Assembly (NCBI RefSeq): GCF_004785645.1 | Contig: NZ_SRPE01000015.1 | Location: 1-64,000 of the forward strand | Length of the DNA stretch: 64,000 bases | Source: Empedobacter tilapiae | GTDB taxonomy: Bacteria > Bacteroidota > Bacteroidia > Flavobacteriales > Weeksellaceae | Reading direction: 5' to 3' | Part shown: piece after piece, positions 50,615-60,322 of the stretch | Numbering within the stretch: the first letter of the stretch is position 1 | How the letters are laid out: each line of letters opens with the position of its first letter | Made by a program: the position numbers and the translations under genes | The notes under the pieces: model-generated | Databases searched by the model: none | What the model was told of the DNA's origin: nothing | The model's input: only the letters and a program-made list of their open reading frames with translations

Positions 50615-53044
50615 TTATCTCAACTCAGCGTTGAATTTTTCTTGATACAATTTGATTAATTTATTCATTAAACCATCAATTTCTTGATCACTTAATGTTT
50701 TATTTTCGTCTTGAATCATAAAGCTTAAAGCATACGATTTTTTACCAGCTGGCAATTTATCTCCTTCGTAAACATCGAATAAATTAACGGCTTTCAACAA
50801 ATTCGTTTTCACTTCTTTTGTTGCTTTGTATAATTCTTCATATTTCACAGAAGAATCAAGCAATAAAGCTAAATCTCTACGAGAACCTGGGAATTTAGAG
50901 ATTTCTTTGTATTTCAAATCGTGTTTGTTTGCTAAAGCAACCATTGCATCCCAATTTAATTGAGCAAAGAAAACATCTTGATTAACTCCTAATTTTTTTG
51001 CTAATTTTTTGCTGATGATTCCAAGTTTTCCTAATGATTTTTGACCAGAAACAAATTCGATTCCATCTAAGAAATTATCATCTTTTGCAGGTAACTCATC
51101 TGTAATTTGAATATCTAATCGAACAAAAATTTGTTTAATCAAACCTTTCAAATCAGCAAAGGAAGCTTTACGTAAATTTCCTGTCCACGATTCGCTATTA
51201 AAGTTTCCTGAAAGAACGATTCCTAAACATTTATTTTCTTCGTAAATCCCATCAATTTTGCGGTAAACTTTCCCAAATTCGAATAATTTAACATCCGAAT
51301 TACGGTGGTTGATATTAAATGCAACATTTTCTAATAAACCATTCAGCAAAGTGCGACGCATAACAGCTAAATCAGCAGAAAGAGGATTTAACATTGCAAC
51401 ACTTTCTCCTTCTGGATAAAAGAAAATTTCTTCGTATTCTCTTTTTGTTAACGAGTTATTCATCGCTTCATTGAATCCGAAAGAAATCAATTGACGTGCG
51501 ATAAAATCTTCGATTTTATCTGGACTAACTTTTTGATTTGAAACATAAGAATAAGAGAATTTTGAAGGAATTTCAATATTATCGTATCCATAAATTCTCA
51601 AAATATCTTCGATTAAATCTACATCACGTTGTACATCTACACGATAAGCAGGAACTTCTAAATCTAAAACTCCATCATTTTCTGACAAAATTTTAATTTC
51701 TAAATTCTCTAAAATCGATTTGATTTTATGTTCTGGAATTTCAACTCCTAATAATTCAGCCACCTTATGTAAACGTAATTTTACGTTGAAGTTTTGAATA
51801 GGATTTTCGTAAATATCATCAATATTAGACGCTATTTCAGCTCCAGCAATTTCAACTAACATTATGGCAGCTTTTTTCAAAGCATCGATTGTTGTGTTAG
51901 GATCAATTCCACGTTCAAAGCGGAAAGAAGCATCTGTATTCAATCCGTGAGCTTTTGCACCTTTACGAATTGTTACCGGCTCAAAATATGCTGATTCTAA
52001 GAAAATAGTTGTCGTCGCATCTGAAACTCCAGAATCTTCACCACCAAAAACTCCTGCAATACACATTGGATTATTCTCGTTGCAAATCATCAATTCATGT
52101 CCTTTTAATGTACGTTCAACGCCATCTAAAGTTGTGAATTTTGTTCCTTCTGCTAATTTTTGAACGATCACTTTATTTCCTTCAATTTTAGCTGCATCAA
52201 AAGCATGTAAAGGTTGTCCTAAATCGTGTAAAATGTAATTGGTAATATCAACCACATTATTAATTGGTGATAATCCAATTACTTGCAAACGATTTTTTAA
52301 CCAATCTGGTGATTCAGCAACTTTTACATTTTTTAGGTAAACACCAGCATAACGCGGCGCTGCTTCTGTATCTTTAACCTCAATAGAAATAAGACTTTTT
52401 CCGAAATCTGTTGTAGGATAATTTGATATATCATATGTTTTGAATGTTGACGCTATATCACGAGTTTTAAGCGCAGCATGTAAATCACGCGCTACACCGA
52501 AATGTGACATTGCATCCGAACGATTTGGTGTTAAACCAATTTCAATTTCGTGGTCAACTTCATCATTTTTTCCGAAAAGATCAAACGTAGAAGTTCCAGG
52601 TTTTAAATCTTCTGGTAAAACTAAAATACCAGAATGATCTGTACCAATTCCTAATTCTACTTCAGAACAAATCATTCCGAAAGATTCTTCACCACGAATT
52701 TTTGCCTTCTTTATTTTAAATTCACCATCTGGCGAAGGTAAAACCGTTCCGACAGTCGCTACAGGTACATTTTGACCAGCCGCGACATTAGGAGCACCAC
52801 AAACAATTTGTGTTTCTTTTCCGTCTCCTAAATCTATTTTAGTAACTTTTAATTTATCTGCATTTGGATGAGGTACAGCTGAGAGAACTTTACCAACTAA
52901 TACGGTTTCCAAATAATTTTTAGCTCCACCTACTTGCTCTACACCTTCTACTTCAAGACCTGTACTTGTAAGTGTAGCAGACACTTCATCAAGTGTGATA
53001 TCTGTATCAATGTAGGTTTTTAGCCAATTGTATGAAATTTTCAT
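50615..53044 (-). CDS. pheT: Phenylalanyl-tRNA synthetase beta subunit
   Basis: 809 aa, full length for the long bacterial type. MKISYNWLKTYIDTDITLDE at the start, a tRNA-binding domain (about 40-150), B3/B4 editing and B5 domains (GLTPNRSDAMSHFGVARDLH; DDIYENP), and a C-terminal anticodon-binding FDX-ACB domain (KEISKFPGSRRDLALLLD). It pairs with PheS, encoded elsewhere, to charge tRNA-Phe. Confidence 0.96.
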   Translation of the reverse strand: MKISYNWLKTYIDTDITLDEVSATLTSTGLEVEGVEQVGGAKNYLETVLVGKVLSAVPHPNADKLKVTKIDLGDGKETQIVCGAPNVAAGQNVPVATVGTVLPSPDGEFKIKKAKIRGEESFGMICSEVELGIGTDHSGILVLPEDLKPGTSTFDLFGKNDEVDHEIEIGLTPNRSDAMSHFGVARDLHAALKTRDIASTFKTYDISNYPTTDFGKSLISIEVKDTEAAPRYAGVYLKNVKVAESPDWLKNRLQVIGLSPINNVVDITNYILHDLGQPLHAFDAAKIEGNKVIVQKLAEGTKFTTLDGVERTLKGHELMICNENNPMCIAGVFGGEDSGVSDATTTIFLESAYFEPVTIRKGAKAHGLNTDASFRFERGIDPNTTIDALKKAAIMLVEIAGAEIASNIDDIYENPIQNFNVKLRLHKVAELLGVEIPEHKIKSILENLEIKILSENDGVLDLEVPAYRVDVQRDVDLIEDILRIYGYDNIEIPSKFSYSYVSNQKVSPDKIEDFIARQLISFGFNEAMNNSLTKREYEEIFFYPEGESVAMLNPLSADLAVMRRTLLNGLLENVAFNINHRNSDVKLFEFGKVYRKIDGIYEENKCLGIVLSGNFNSESWTGNLRKASFADLKGLIKQIFVRLDIQITDELPAKDDNFLDGIEFVSGQKSLGKLGIISKKLAKKLGVNQDVFFAQLNWDAMVALANKHDLKYKEISKFPGSRRDLALLLDSSVKYEELYKATKEVKTNLLKAVNLFDVYEGDKLPAGKKSYALSFMIQDENKTLSDQEIDGLMNKLIKLYQEKFNAELR

Positions 53045-53080
53045 TGTATTGTATAAATGAATTTTATGTATTCTTTTTGA

Positions 53081-54199
53081 TTATGCGTTTAACATAACTG
53101 GCATAACTAACATTAAAATTTCTTCACCATCTTCAAGTCCATCAACTGGTTTAATGATTCCTGCACGATTTGGTTCAGACATTTCTAATGTAATTTCTTC
53201 TGATTGTAAATTGTTCAACATTTCGATTAAGAAACGAGAATTGAAACCAATTTGTAAGTCAGTTCCATTGTAATCACAAGGAAGTCTTTCTTCTGCTTTG
53301 TTTGCAAAATCGATATCTTCAGCAGAAATTGTCAATGAATTTCCAACTAATTTTAATCGAACTTGGTTTGTTGTTTTGTTAGAGAAAATTGCTACACGTT
53401 TCAAAGATGTCAAGAATAAGTTCCTGTTAATCGTTAATACGTTTGGATTTTCTTTTGGAATTACCGCTTCATAATTAGGATATTTACCATCAATCAAACG
53501 ACAAGTTAACACGATATTTTGGAATGAAAAACGTGTATTTGTATTGTTATACTCGATTGTTACATCGTCATTATTTCCTCCTAAAATATTTTTCAATAAG
53601 TTAAGTGGTTTTTTCGGCATAATATATTCAGCAGCTTGTAAATTGTCTAAGCCGTTGCGTGTATATTTTACCAAACGATGCGCATCTGTTGCAACAAAAC
53701 GGAAAATATCTGCATTTGCTTGGAAGAAAACTCCTGTCATAATTGGACGTAATTCGTCGTTTCCTGTAGCAAAAATAGTTTTGATAATTGCCTCTGATAA
53801 AATGCTTGCGCTAAGTGTTGTAGAGCTTGCGTCTTCGATATCTGGCGTTTGAGGATATTCGTTTGCGTCTTCGAATGCTAACTGATAATTTCCTTGTTCT
53901 GAAACAATTTCCAACGTATTTCCTTCTTTTTGGATAAAAGTAAGCGGTTGCGCTGGGAAAGTTTTCAACGTATCAGTTAAGATTTTTGATGGAATTGCAA
54001 TTTTTCCATTATCATTAGACTCAACTTCTAAAGTTGTTGAAATTGTTGTTTCTAAATCAGAGCCAGTGATAGTTAATTGGCTACCATCCAATTCGAATAA
54101 AAAATTATCAAGGATTGGTAAAGTATTATTAGAGTTAATAACTCCTCCGATTAAGTTAACATTTTTTAATAACGTGTTGCTCGATACAATAAATTTCAT
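53081..54199 (-). CDS. dnaN: DNA polymerase III beta sliding clamp
   Basis: 372 aa, standard. MKFIVSSNTLLKNVNLIGGV, then three repeated clamp domains, with FVATDAHRLVKYTR in the second and the C-terminal VMPVMLNA, equivalent to the typical MPMRL end. It holds the replicative polymerase on DNA. It is not next to dnaA here. A convincing promoter lies upstream at 54229-54262. Confidence 0.95.
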   Translation of the reverse strand: MKFIVSSNTLLKNVNLIGGVINSNNTLPILDNFLFELDGSQLTITGSDLETTISTTLEVESNDNGKIAIPSKILTDTLKTFPAQPLTFIQKEGNTLEIVSEQGNYQLAFEDANEYPQTPDIEDASSTTLSASILSEAIIKTIFATGNDELRPIMTGVFFQANADIFRFVATDAHRLVKYTRNGLDNLQAAEYIMPKKPLNLLKNILGGNNDDVTIEYNNTNTRFSFQNIVLTCRLIDGKYPNYEAVIPKENPNVLTINRNLFLTSLKRVAIFSNKTTNQVRLKLVGNSLTISAEDIDFANKAEERLPCDYNGTDLQIGFNSRFLIEMLNNLQSEEITLEMSEPNRAGIIKPVDGLEDGEEILMLVMPVMLNA

Positions 54200-54228
54200 A
54201 TGAAGAATATTTCCTTAAATATATCTAA

Positions 54229-54262
54229 CAAATGTAATAAATAATCAAGTAAAAAACTCAAA
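54229..54262 (-). promoter_or_regulatory. dnaN promoter
   Basis: On minus: minus-33 TTTG (54262-54259), 22-base spacer, minus-7 TACATTTG (54236-54229), 30 bases before the dnaN ATG. Elements and spacing match the Bacteroidota consensus. Confidence 0.7.
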
Positions 54263-54355
54263 CCTATACATTAAATATTATATAGAATGGTTTGTTGTTG
54301 ATTATCAAATAGAAAGATGATTGTAAATTGATTGTTATTTTTTGTTTAAATTTTC

Positions 54356-54387
54356 TTTGAATTAAAAACTTTTCACCCGTAAATTTG
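54356..54387 (+). promoter_or_regulatory. Promoter of the GNAT-carbonic anhydrase operon
   Basis: Minus-33 TTTG (54356-54359), 20-base spacer, minus-7 TAAATTTG (54380-54387). The predicted leader is about 75 bases. Confidence 0.68.
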
Positions 54388-54468
54388 TCTTGTATATCGA
54401 GACTTTTAACAATTATTTTTGACCAAATCTCATCCAAAAAGGTTAATTTGAATCTAAAATAATATTCT

Positions 54469-54747
54469 ATGAAAATTGAATTGAATTTAGAAGGAAAAAA
54501 CGGTGTTTTTATACTTCTTGATGAGAATAATAAAGAAGTTGGCGAATTAACTTTTATGTTAAAAGAAGAACAAATGTTGATCAATCATACAGGTGTTAAT
54601 CCCGAATTGAGAGGACAAGGATTGGCCGAAAAGTTAGTGCTAGAAGCTGTAGATTACGCAAGAAAAAATCAGTTGAAAATCATACCATTTTGTAGTTATG
54701 TGAGCGTTTATGTTGGTAAGCATCCAGAAGTGCAAGATGTAATTTAA
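54469..54747 (+). CDS. Small GNAT-like acetyltransferase (Acetyltransf_CG type)
   Basis: 92 aa. A minimal GNAT fold with TGVNPELRGQGLAEKLVLEA (acetyl-CoA loop, about 44-63) and the family end FCSYVSVYVGKHPEVQDVI. These short proteins (NATD1/YjdJ-like) have unknown substrates. It starts 5 bases before the carbonic anhydrase gene stops being free spacer, so both are in one transcript. Confidence 0.85.
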   Translation: MKIELNLEGKNGVFILLDENNKEVGELTFMLKEEQMLINHTGVNPELRGQGLAEKLVLEAVDYARKNQLKIIPFCSYVSVYVGKHPEVQDVI

Positions 54748-54752
54748 AAATT

Positions 54753-55379
54753 ATGAATTTAGAAAAAGTTTTTGAACACAACCAAGAGTGGGTAAATAAA
54801 CGTTTAGGACAAGACGAGCAATATTTTGATAAGCTTTCGGCTGGTCAAAATCCAGAAGTACTTTATATTGGGTGTTCAGATAGTCGTGTTACAGCAGAAG
54901 AATTGTTAGGAGCAGAACCAGGAGAGGTTTTTGTGCACCGAAATATAGCAAATATGGTAATCAGTTTGGATATGAATACAACGTCTGTTTTGGATTATGC
55001 AGTAGAACATCTAAAAGTAAAACATATTGTAGTTTGTGGTCATTATAATTGTGGAGGAATTAAATCAGCAATGATTCCGAAAGATTTAGGAATTATGAAT
55101 CCTTGGTTACGTAATATTCGTGATGTTTATCGTTTACATTCAGAAGAATTAAACGCTATCGAAAATGAAGGGATGCGCTACAATCGTTTGGTAGAACTAA
55201 ATGTACAAGAACAATGTATAAATGTTGTAAAAAATCCTTTTGTACAACGTGCGATGGAAAATGATTTACAAGTTCATGGTTGGGTTTTCGATTTGTTTAC
55301 AGGAAAATTAATTGACTTGAATTTAAATTTTGATGAAATTTTAGAAAATATCAAAGAAATTTATGATATAAACGAATAG
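54753..55379 (+). CDS. can: Beta-class carbonic anhydrase
   Basis: 208 aa. Zinc ligands C41 (with D43 and R45 in CSDSR), H97 and C100 (CGHYNCGG). It interconverts CO2 and bicarbonate in the cytoplasm, supplying bicarbonate to reactions such as carbamoyl-phosphate synthesis. No signal peptide. Co-transcribed with the small GNAT gene. Confidence 0.93.
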   Translation: MNLEKVFEHNQEWVNKRLGQDEQYFDKLSAGQNPEVLYIGCSDSRVTAEELLGAEPGEVFVHRNIANMVISLDMNTTSVLDYAVEHLKVKHIVVCGHYNCGGIKSAMIPKDLGIMNPWLRNIRDVYRLHSEELNAIENEGMRYNRLVELNVQEQCINVVKNPFVQRAMENDLQVHGWVFDLFTGKLIDLNLNFDEILENIKEIYDINE

Positions 55380-55393
55380 TTTTAACATTTTAT

Positions 55394-55434
55394 TATGTTT
55401 GGTATAATAATTGTTTAACCATTAATAACCAAAC
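55394..55434 (+). promoter_or_regulatory. Minus-7 box and inverted repeat before the AsmA-like gene
   Basis: TATGTTTG (55394-55401) is an exact minus-7 box. It overlaps GTTTGGT (55397-55403), which is complementary to ACCAAAC (55428-55434). The repeat could be an operator or an mRNA hairpin just before the ATG. Confidence 0.45.
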
Positions 55435-55441
55435 TATATCA

Positions 55442-58249
55442 ATGATTAAAAACCGTTGGATAAAAAAAATTAGTATCGCTCTAATATCTATTATTGCGAT
55501 ACTTTTTATTTTAAGTTTTTACATTACTTATTTTCTGAATGATCGTCTTCCAAAAATCATTGCAGAAAAAAACGATACGGCTTATAATCTGACTTACGAA
55601 GATTTGAGCTTCTCTATTTTTAATTCGTCTTTATCGCTAAAAAATATCGAAGTTTCTCCAAAAGATTCGATTGACGCAACAGGAAAAGTGAAAGAAATAA
55701 AGGTTGTTGGAATTAATTTTTTCAAACTAATTACTCAAAAAGAAGTTGCTGCATATTCAATTAATATCAATAATCCTTCTGTAAATTATTATCTTAAAGA
55801 GAAAAAAAAATCGGTCAAAAAAGATACAGTGCAATCTAAAGTTGGACAAAGTATTGACGTTTCCAATGTAAATATAAACAACGGCGAATTCAATTTGTAT
55901 TCTCAATCAGGGAAAAAACATATTGCAAATGTTTCTAATTTTTCGATCGATTTTGATGGCGTTCGTTTTAACGAGCGAACAGCGGACAAAAAAATTCCGT
56001 TCAGATATTCTGCTTTTGACATCAAATTAGATTCGATGTTTTTTGTCGTAAAAGATCAACAATTGATTAGAGCGCGAAAAGTTCGTTTTAATGAAACTGA
56101 TTTTGAGTTGGACAATTTTTCGATGAAACCGCTCAAAATGAACGGAAAATTTTATGTATCAAACGATTCTGAAAATGATTTATTGGATATCGAAACGCCA
56201 CTTCTTTCGCTTTCTAAGATGGATTGGGGATTTACTTCGGAAGATAAATTATATTTTAAAACAGATTTAATCAAATTCAAAAATCCAAAAATTACCATTA
56301 TTTCTGCTAAACCAGAGAATAAAGTTGAGAAAGAAACAATCAAAAAAGTAAGCATAAAAACGGAAGATGCGGAGTTAATTAATATCAAAAAATTGCAAAT
56401 AGAAAACGGTAAAATTCGTTCACTTTTCTCGAATGCAAAAACGGTAAAATATGCAATAAATAATGTTGCGTTAAATATCGAAGGAATAAAAATGAATGCA
56501 TTGACACGGACAAATGATATTCCGATTGATTATAAAACTTTTCGTATTAAGTTGGATTCGATGTATTATCGTTTGAATGAAATGCACACGTTAACAGCTT
56601 CTAATTTTGATTTGACAGAAAAGAAATTAATTCTGAAAAATTTCAAAATGAAACCGCTAATTTCAAAAAATCAATTTAATAGAAACTATACAAAATCAAA
56701 TACGTTGTTAGATGTCGAAGCGCCAATTTTGACGTTAAATAATAATAGTTGGGGAATAAAAAATGGTAATTTCTATTTTCATACAAGTTCAATCAAATTG
56801 GATGAGGTAAATGTGAAAATCATCGATCAAAAGAATGAAAAAGTTATTGCGAAGAAAGCTGAAAAAGCAACAGAAAAGTTCTTGATTAATTTTAACCTTG
56901 GAATTGATACGATTCAAATCAAACAATCGCGTTTTATTGCTTCACAAAAATTTGATTTCAATAATGTTAATTTGACGGTTTTAGGATTGAAAAATGATTA
57001 TGGGAAAGAACTTCATGTTAATCATGTTATTTTCAAAAATCCAAAATTTACGATTTATGGACAGCCAAGACGAGTGGCACAGCGCGAAGGAAAAACGTCA
57101 AAAGAGTTTAATGATGTTATAAAAGTTGATAAAATTTCGTTGGTAAATGGACATTTAGATGTGATTCCTTATCAACAAAAAACGCCGAATTTAACGTTGA
57201 AGCAAATTCAGTTAGGTTTTAATCAAATCAATGTTGATCCAAAAACAATTCAAGAAGCGATTCCTTTTTCTTATAAATCTGTATTGTTGAAATCTTCGGG
57301 AATTGATTTCGATTTAGGAAAAACGTATAAGATGAATACTGGAGCTTTGCAGTTTCAGAATGGAAATTTGACGTTAAATCAATTAAAATTAACACCAAAA
57401 CTTTCTCGAAAAACGTATACAGCTTCATTAGATAAACAAGCCGATTTATACACTGTTTCTGTCAATCAATTACAAGGAAATGGAATTCAGTGGGGAATTT
57501 CTCCATCCAAAGATTTCTTTTTGAAAGCTAATCAAATAAAATTGAACCAGCTTTATGCTAACATTTATAGAAGTTTGGTTCCACCTGATGACACAAAACG
57601 TAAAACAATGTTTTCACAAAAATTACGTGAAATGAAATTTGATTTAGGGGTGAAACAATTGCAATTGGTCAACTCTAAATTAGAATATGAAGAGGAAACG
57701 GCTAAAAGTATCGGAACAGGAAAATTGACGTTTTCATCTATAAATGCGACGGTTAAAAATGTCAATTCGGGTTATCGTAAAACATCTTTACCAGACGTTG
57801 ATGTTGATTGGCGTTCAGAATTTATGAATGGAAATTTGCGTGCAAATTGGACATTTAATCCAATGAATCGTTCAGAGAAATTTAATATCAATGGTTCAAT
57901 TTCAAACCTTCCTGCAAAAAATCTTGATCCTTTTGTGAAACCATATCTTAAGGTTTCTGTAGACGGATTTTTCAATCAAATAAAATTTAATTTTGATGGG
58001 AATGATAAAGTTGCTGGAGGAAATTTTGGAACAGATTATCAAAATTTGAAAGTGAATGTTTTACGTGATGATGGTTCAAAAAGGAAATTATTATCAGCAG
58101 TTGGAAATGCAGCGGTAAAGAATGATTCTCGTGGAAAAATGAAAGAAGAAAAAGTAGAAAATATTGAACGAAAACAGGATAAATCATTTTTTAATTTCTT
58201 TTTAGCTTGTATCTTAGACGGTCTTAAAAAAGCACTTTTAATTATTTAA
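55442..58249 (+). CDS. Large AsmA/DUF748-like envelope protein with threefold repeat
   Basis: 935 aa. One N-terminal membrane anchor (KKISIALISIIAILFILSFY, about 8-27), the rest probably periplasmic beta-rich. Three copies of a unit of about 150 residues can be followed at about 138-289, 313-464 and 563-712: each runs from NxGxxxxxS/V through IPFxYxxxxxKLDS, L-x-NFxMKPL or LxLTPKL, to WGxxxxxxFYFxT. The layout is that of AsmA-like bridge proteins that carry lipids between membranes. The C-terminus (about 830-935) has a DUF748-type stretch. A lipid-transport role is inferred. Confidence 0.65.
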   Translation: MIKNRWIKKISIALISIIAILFILSFYITYFLNDRLPKIIAEKNDTAYNLTYEDLSFSIFNSSLSLKNIEVSPKDSIDATGKVKEIKVVGINFFKLITQKEVAAYSININNPSVNYYLKEKKKSVKKDTVQSKVGQSIDVSNVNINNGEFNLYSQSGKKHIANVSNFSIDFDGVRFNERTADKKIPFRYSAFDIKLDSMFFVVKDQQLIRARKVRFNETDFELDNFSMKPLKMNGKFYVSNDSENDLLDIETPLLSLSKMDWGFTSEDKLYFKTDLIKFKNPKITIISAKPENKVEKETIKKVSIKTEDAELINIKKLQIENGKIRSLFSNAKTVKYAINNVALNIEGIKMNALTRTNDIPIDYKTFRIKLDSMYYRLNEMHTLTASNFDLTEKKLILKNFKMKPLISKNQFNRNYTKSNTLLDVEAPILTLNNNSWGIKNGNFYFHTSSIKLDEVNVKIIDQKNEKVIAKKAEKATEKFLINFNLGIDTIQIKQSRFIASQKFDFNNVNLTVLGLKNDYGKELHVNHVIFKNPKFTIYGQPRRVAQREGKTSKEFNDVIKVDKISLVNGHLDVIPYQQKTPNLTLKQIQLGFNQINVDPKTIQEAIPFSYKSVLLKSSGIDFDLGKTYKMNTGALQFQNGNLTLNQLKLTPKLSRKTYTASLDKQADLYTVSVNQLQGNGIQWGISPSKDFFLKANQIKLNQLYANIYRSLVPPDDTKRKTMFSQKLREMKFDLGVKQLQLVNSKLEYEEETAKSIGTGKLTFSSINATVKNVNSGYRKTSLPDVDVDWRSEFMNGNLRANWTFNPMNRSEKFNINGSISNLPAKNLDPFVKPYLKVSVDGFFNQIKFNFDGNDKVAGGNFGTDYQNLKVNVLRDDGSKRKLLSAVGNAAVKNDSRGKMKEEKVENIERKQDKSFFNFFLACILDGLKKALLII

Positions 58250-58253
58250 GAAA

Positions 58254-59003
58254 ATGAAAAGAACAGTCTTCATAACCGGAGCAACATCTGGCATAGGAAT
58301 GGCGACAGCAAAGAAATTAGCAGCAAATTATCGCTTAATTTTGTGTGGGCGTCGTCAAGAACGATTAGATGAGATTCAGGCAGAATTGAGTCAAATTACG
58401 GAAGTTAAAACCATTCAATTTGATGTACGAGACAAGGAAGCTGTTTTTAATGCAGTAGAAAGTTTAGAAAATGAGTGGAAAAATATTGATGTTTTAATCA
58501 ATAATGCGGGAAATGCGCACGGATTAGCACCTTTTGATACAGCTGATTTGGAGGATTTGGAAGCAATGATTGATATCAATGTAAAAGGATTAATTTACGT
58601 TTCAAAAGCAATAATTCCAATTCTTAAACAATCATCAAATGCGCATATCATCAATCTTTCTTCGATTGCAGGAAAAGAAGTTTATCCAAATGGAGGAACA
58701 TATTGTGCGTCGAAAGCGGCGGTAGAATCGTTGAGCAAAGGAATGCGTTATGATTTATTACCTTACGGAATCAAAGTTTCCAATATTGCGCCAGGAGCGG
58801 TAGAAACAGAATTTTCTTTGATTCGTTTCAAAGGAAATCAAGAACTTTCGGATAATGTGTACAAAGGTTTTGAACCATTGGCTGGAGAAGATATTGCAAA
58901 TGCAATAGAGTATTTGCTGCAACAACCAGAACATGTGCAAATTGCCGATGTTACAATCTTCCCAAAAGCGCAAGCTGGAGGAACTGTTATTTATAAAGGA
59001 TAA
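58254..59003 (+). CDS. Short-chain dehydrogenase/reductase (YdfG-like)
   Basis: 249 aa classical SDR. NADP-binding TGATSGIGMATAKKLA (8-23) with a following CGRRQERL suggests NADP preference. DVLINNAGNAHG, catalytic Ser in NLSSIAGKE and YCASK with the Tyr/Lys pair are present. The later GAVETEFSLIRFKG resembles YdfG-type serine/3-hydroxy acid dehydrogenases. It begins 4 bases after the AsmA-like gene. Confidence 0.9.
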   Translation: MKRTVFITGATSGIGMATAKKLAANYRLILCGRRQERLDEIQAELSQITEVKTIQFDVRDKEAVFNAVESLENEWKNIDVLINNAGNAHGLAPFDTADLEDLEAMIDINVKGLIYVSKAIIPILKQSSNAHIINLSSIAGKEVYPNGGTYCASKAAVESLSKGMRYDLLPYGIKVSNIAPGAVETEFSLIRFKGNQELSDNVYKGFEPLAGEDIANAIEYLLQQPEHVQIADVTIFPKAQAGGTVIYKG

Positions 59004-59024
59004 TTTATTAAAATATATTCAATT

Positions 59025-59052
59025 GAAAGCCTCTATTATAGAGGCTTTTTTA
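59025..59052 (+). terminator. Terminator
   Basis: An 11-bp stem AAAGCCTCTAT with ATAGAGGCTTT and a T-run. Confidence 0.87.
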
Positions 59053-59080
59053 TTTTATTCGAGAAAAGTTTCAAAATTGA

Positions 59081-59115
59081 TGTAACACTTTTTAGTATTG
59101 AGCTGTCTTATTAGT
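59081..59115 (+). promoter_or_regulatory. ECF-type promoter before sigma gene 2
   Basis: TGTAACA (59081-59087), 17 bases, GTCTTATTAGT (59105-59115). The AAC upstream element is the usual ECF sigma mark, and the downstream 12-mer recurs at 6663-6674. Autoregulation of the sigma factor is inferred. Confidence 0.55.
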
Positions 59116-59128
59116 AAAAGCACTCAAT

Positions 59129-59638
59129 ATGAATCAAGAAACGTTTAAAACATCGGTATTTGTCCACAAGGATAAGCTGTATCGTTTTGCGCGTAGGATT
59201 TTGATTAGTGATGATGAAGCGTTTGATGTTGTGCAAGAAATATTAATGAAATTGTGGGAAAAGCGCGATTCGTTAATTGAAGTGAATAATATTGAGGCTT
59301 ATGCGATGCGAATGGTAAATTATGAATGTATAAATCGATTGCGAAAATTTGATATTCGAGAGAATTATAAAAATACAACGCAAATCAATTTGAGTATTCA
59401 AGAAGATCAACAAGAAATAAAACCGATTATTCTAAATTTGATTAATCAATTACCAGAGAAACAACGCAAAGTAATGCATCTGAAAGATGTAGAAGAATTC
59501 GAAATAAAAGAAATTGCTGAAATTTTGGAAATGGAAGAAAATGCAATTCGAGTAAATTTGATGAGAGCAAGACAAAAAGTAAGAGAACAATTAGTAGTTT
59601 TTTTTGAAAATGAAGAAAGAGCAATCTATTATAAATAA
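59129..59638 (+). CDS. ECF-family RNA polymerase sigma factor
   Basis: 169 aa. Region 2: DDEAFDVVQEILMKLWEKRD and IEAYAMRMVNYECINRLRK. Region 4: LPEKQRKVMHLKDVEEFEIK then IAEILEMEENAIRVNLMRA. Its end overlaps the start of the membrane partner by 29 bases, so the two are made in step. Followed by a DUF4252 gene. Confidence 0.9.
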   Translation: MNQETFKTSVFVHKDKLYRFARRILISDDEAFDVVQEILMKLWEKRDSLIEVNNIEAYAMRMVNYECINRLRKFDIRENYKNTTQINLSIQEDQQEIKPIILNLINQLPEKQRKVMHLKDVEEFEIKEIAEILEMEENAIRVNLMRARQKVREQLVVFFENEERAIYYK

Positions 59639-60311
59639 AGATGATTTTTTTGCTGGAAAATTAACTAATGAGCAAGAAAAACAACTCATAAATAATGAAA
59701 ATGATTCTTTTTTTGAAACATTAAAAGAGGAAAAAGAAGTCAAAATGGAATTAAGTTTTGATGATTTTATGACAAAAGTTGAAGAAAATCAACCAAAAGT
59801 TATAGAAAAATCGAAATCGAAAGAATTTTTTCTATGGAAAATTTCGGGAATTGCTGCGTCCATTTTACTTGTTGTTGGATTATTTTTCTTCTTGAATCAA
59901 ACAAATAAAATTGAAGATTATCAAGAAATTGTGAAAACAATTGAACCAAATAAAAAAGATGTTGAAGTTGTTAATAATAAAGAAGAAAAAATTGGAGAAG
60001 AACCTAATACACTGATTTCTGAACCAAATAATATCGAGATAAAACACGAAGTTTCACAATTTGTAAAAGAGACAAAATCAATTAAACAAGAAAATAAAAA
60101 ATCAACTATTCAACCAATTGATCAAAAAATTACAAAACCTGAAAGCGCAGAAGAATATTCATCAGATTTTGTGATTGTAAATGGTCAACCAGTTGAAAAT
60201 ATGGAAGAAGCGAAAGCTTTGGCTTATTCTACAATGAAATTATTTTCGAAAAATGTAGACCAAGGAACGCAGGCAATCGGACAATTAAAATCATTATCAA
60301 TAGAACTTTAA
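59610..60311 (+). CDS. Single-TM protein, putative anti-sigma factor
   Basis: 233 aa from the ATG at 59610; a TTG two codons earlier is possible. A charged cytoplasmic N-terminus (1-70), a membrane segment at about 80-99 (ISGIAASILLVVGLFFFLNQ), then a Lys/Glu/Asn-rich periplasmic region (100-180) and a short conserved-looking end (SSDFVIVNGQPVENMEEAKA). No zinc anti-sigma motif. Role inferred from the overlap with the sigma gene. Confidence 0.65.
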   Translation: MKKEQSIINKDDFFAGKLTNEQEKQLINNENDSFFETLKEEKEVKMELSFDDFMTKVEENQPKVIEKSKSKEFFLWKISGIAASILLVVGLFFFLNQTNKIEDYQEIVKTIEPNKKDVEVVNNKEEKIGEEPNTLISEPNNIEIKHEVSQFVKETKSIKQENKKSTIQPIDQKITKPESAEEYSSDFVIVNGQPVENMEEAKALAYSTMKLFSKNVDQGTQAIGQLKSLSIEL

Positions 60312-60322
60312 AAAAGAAAAAT

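Noticed and set aside
54264-54584. Minus-strand 106-codon ORF
   Set aside because: It lies mostly opposite the real small GNAT gene (54469-54747) and the dnaN/GNAT promoters, and has no family features.
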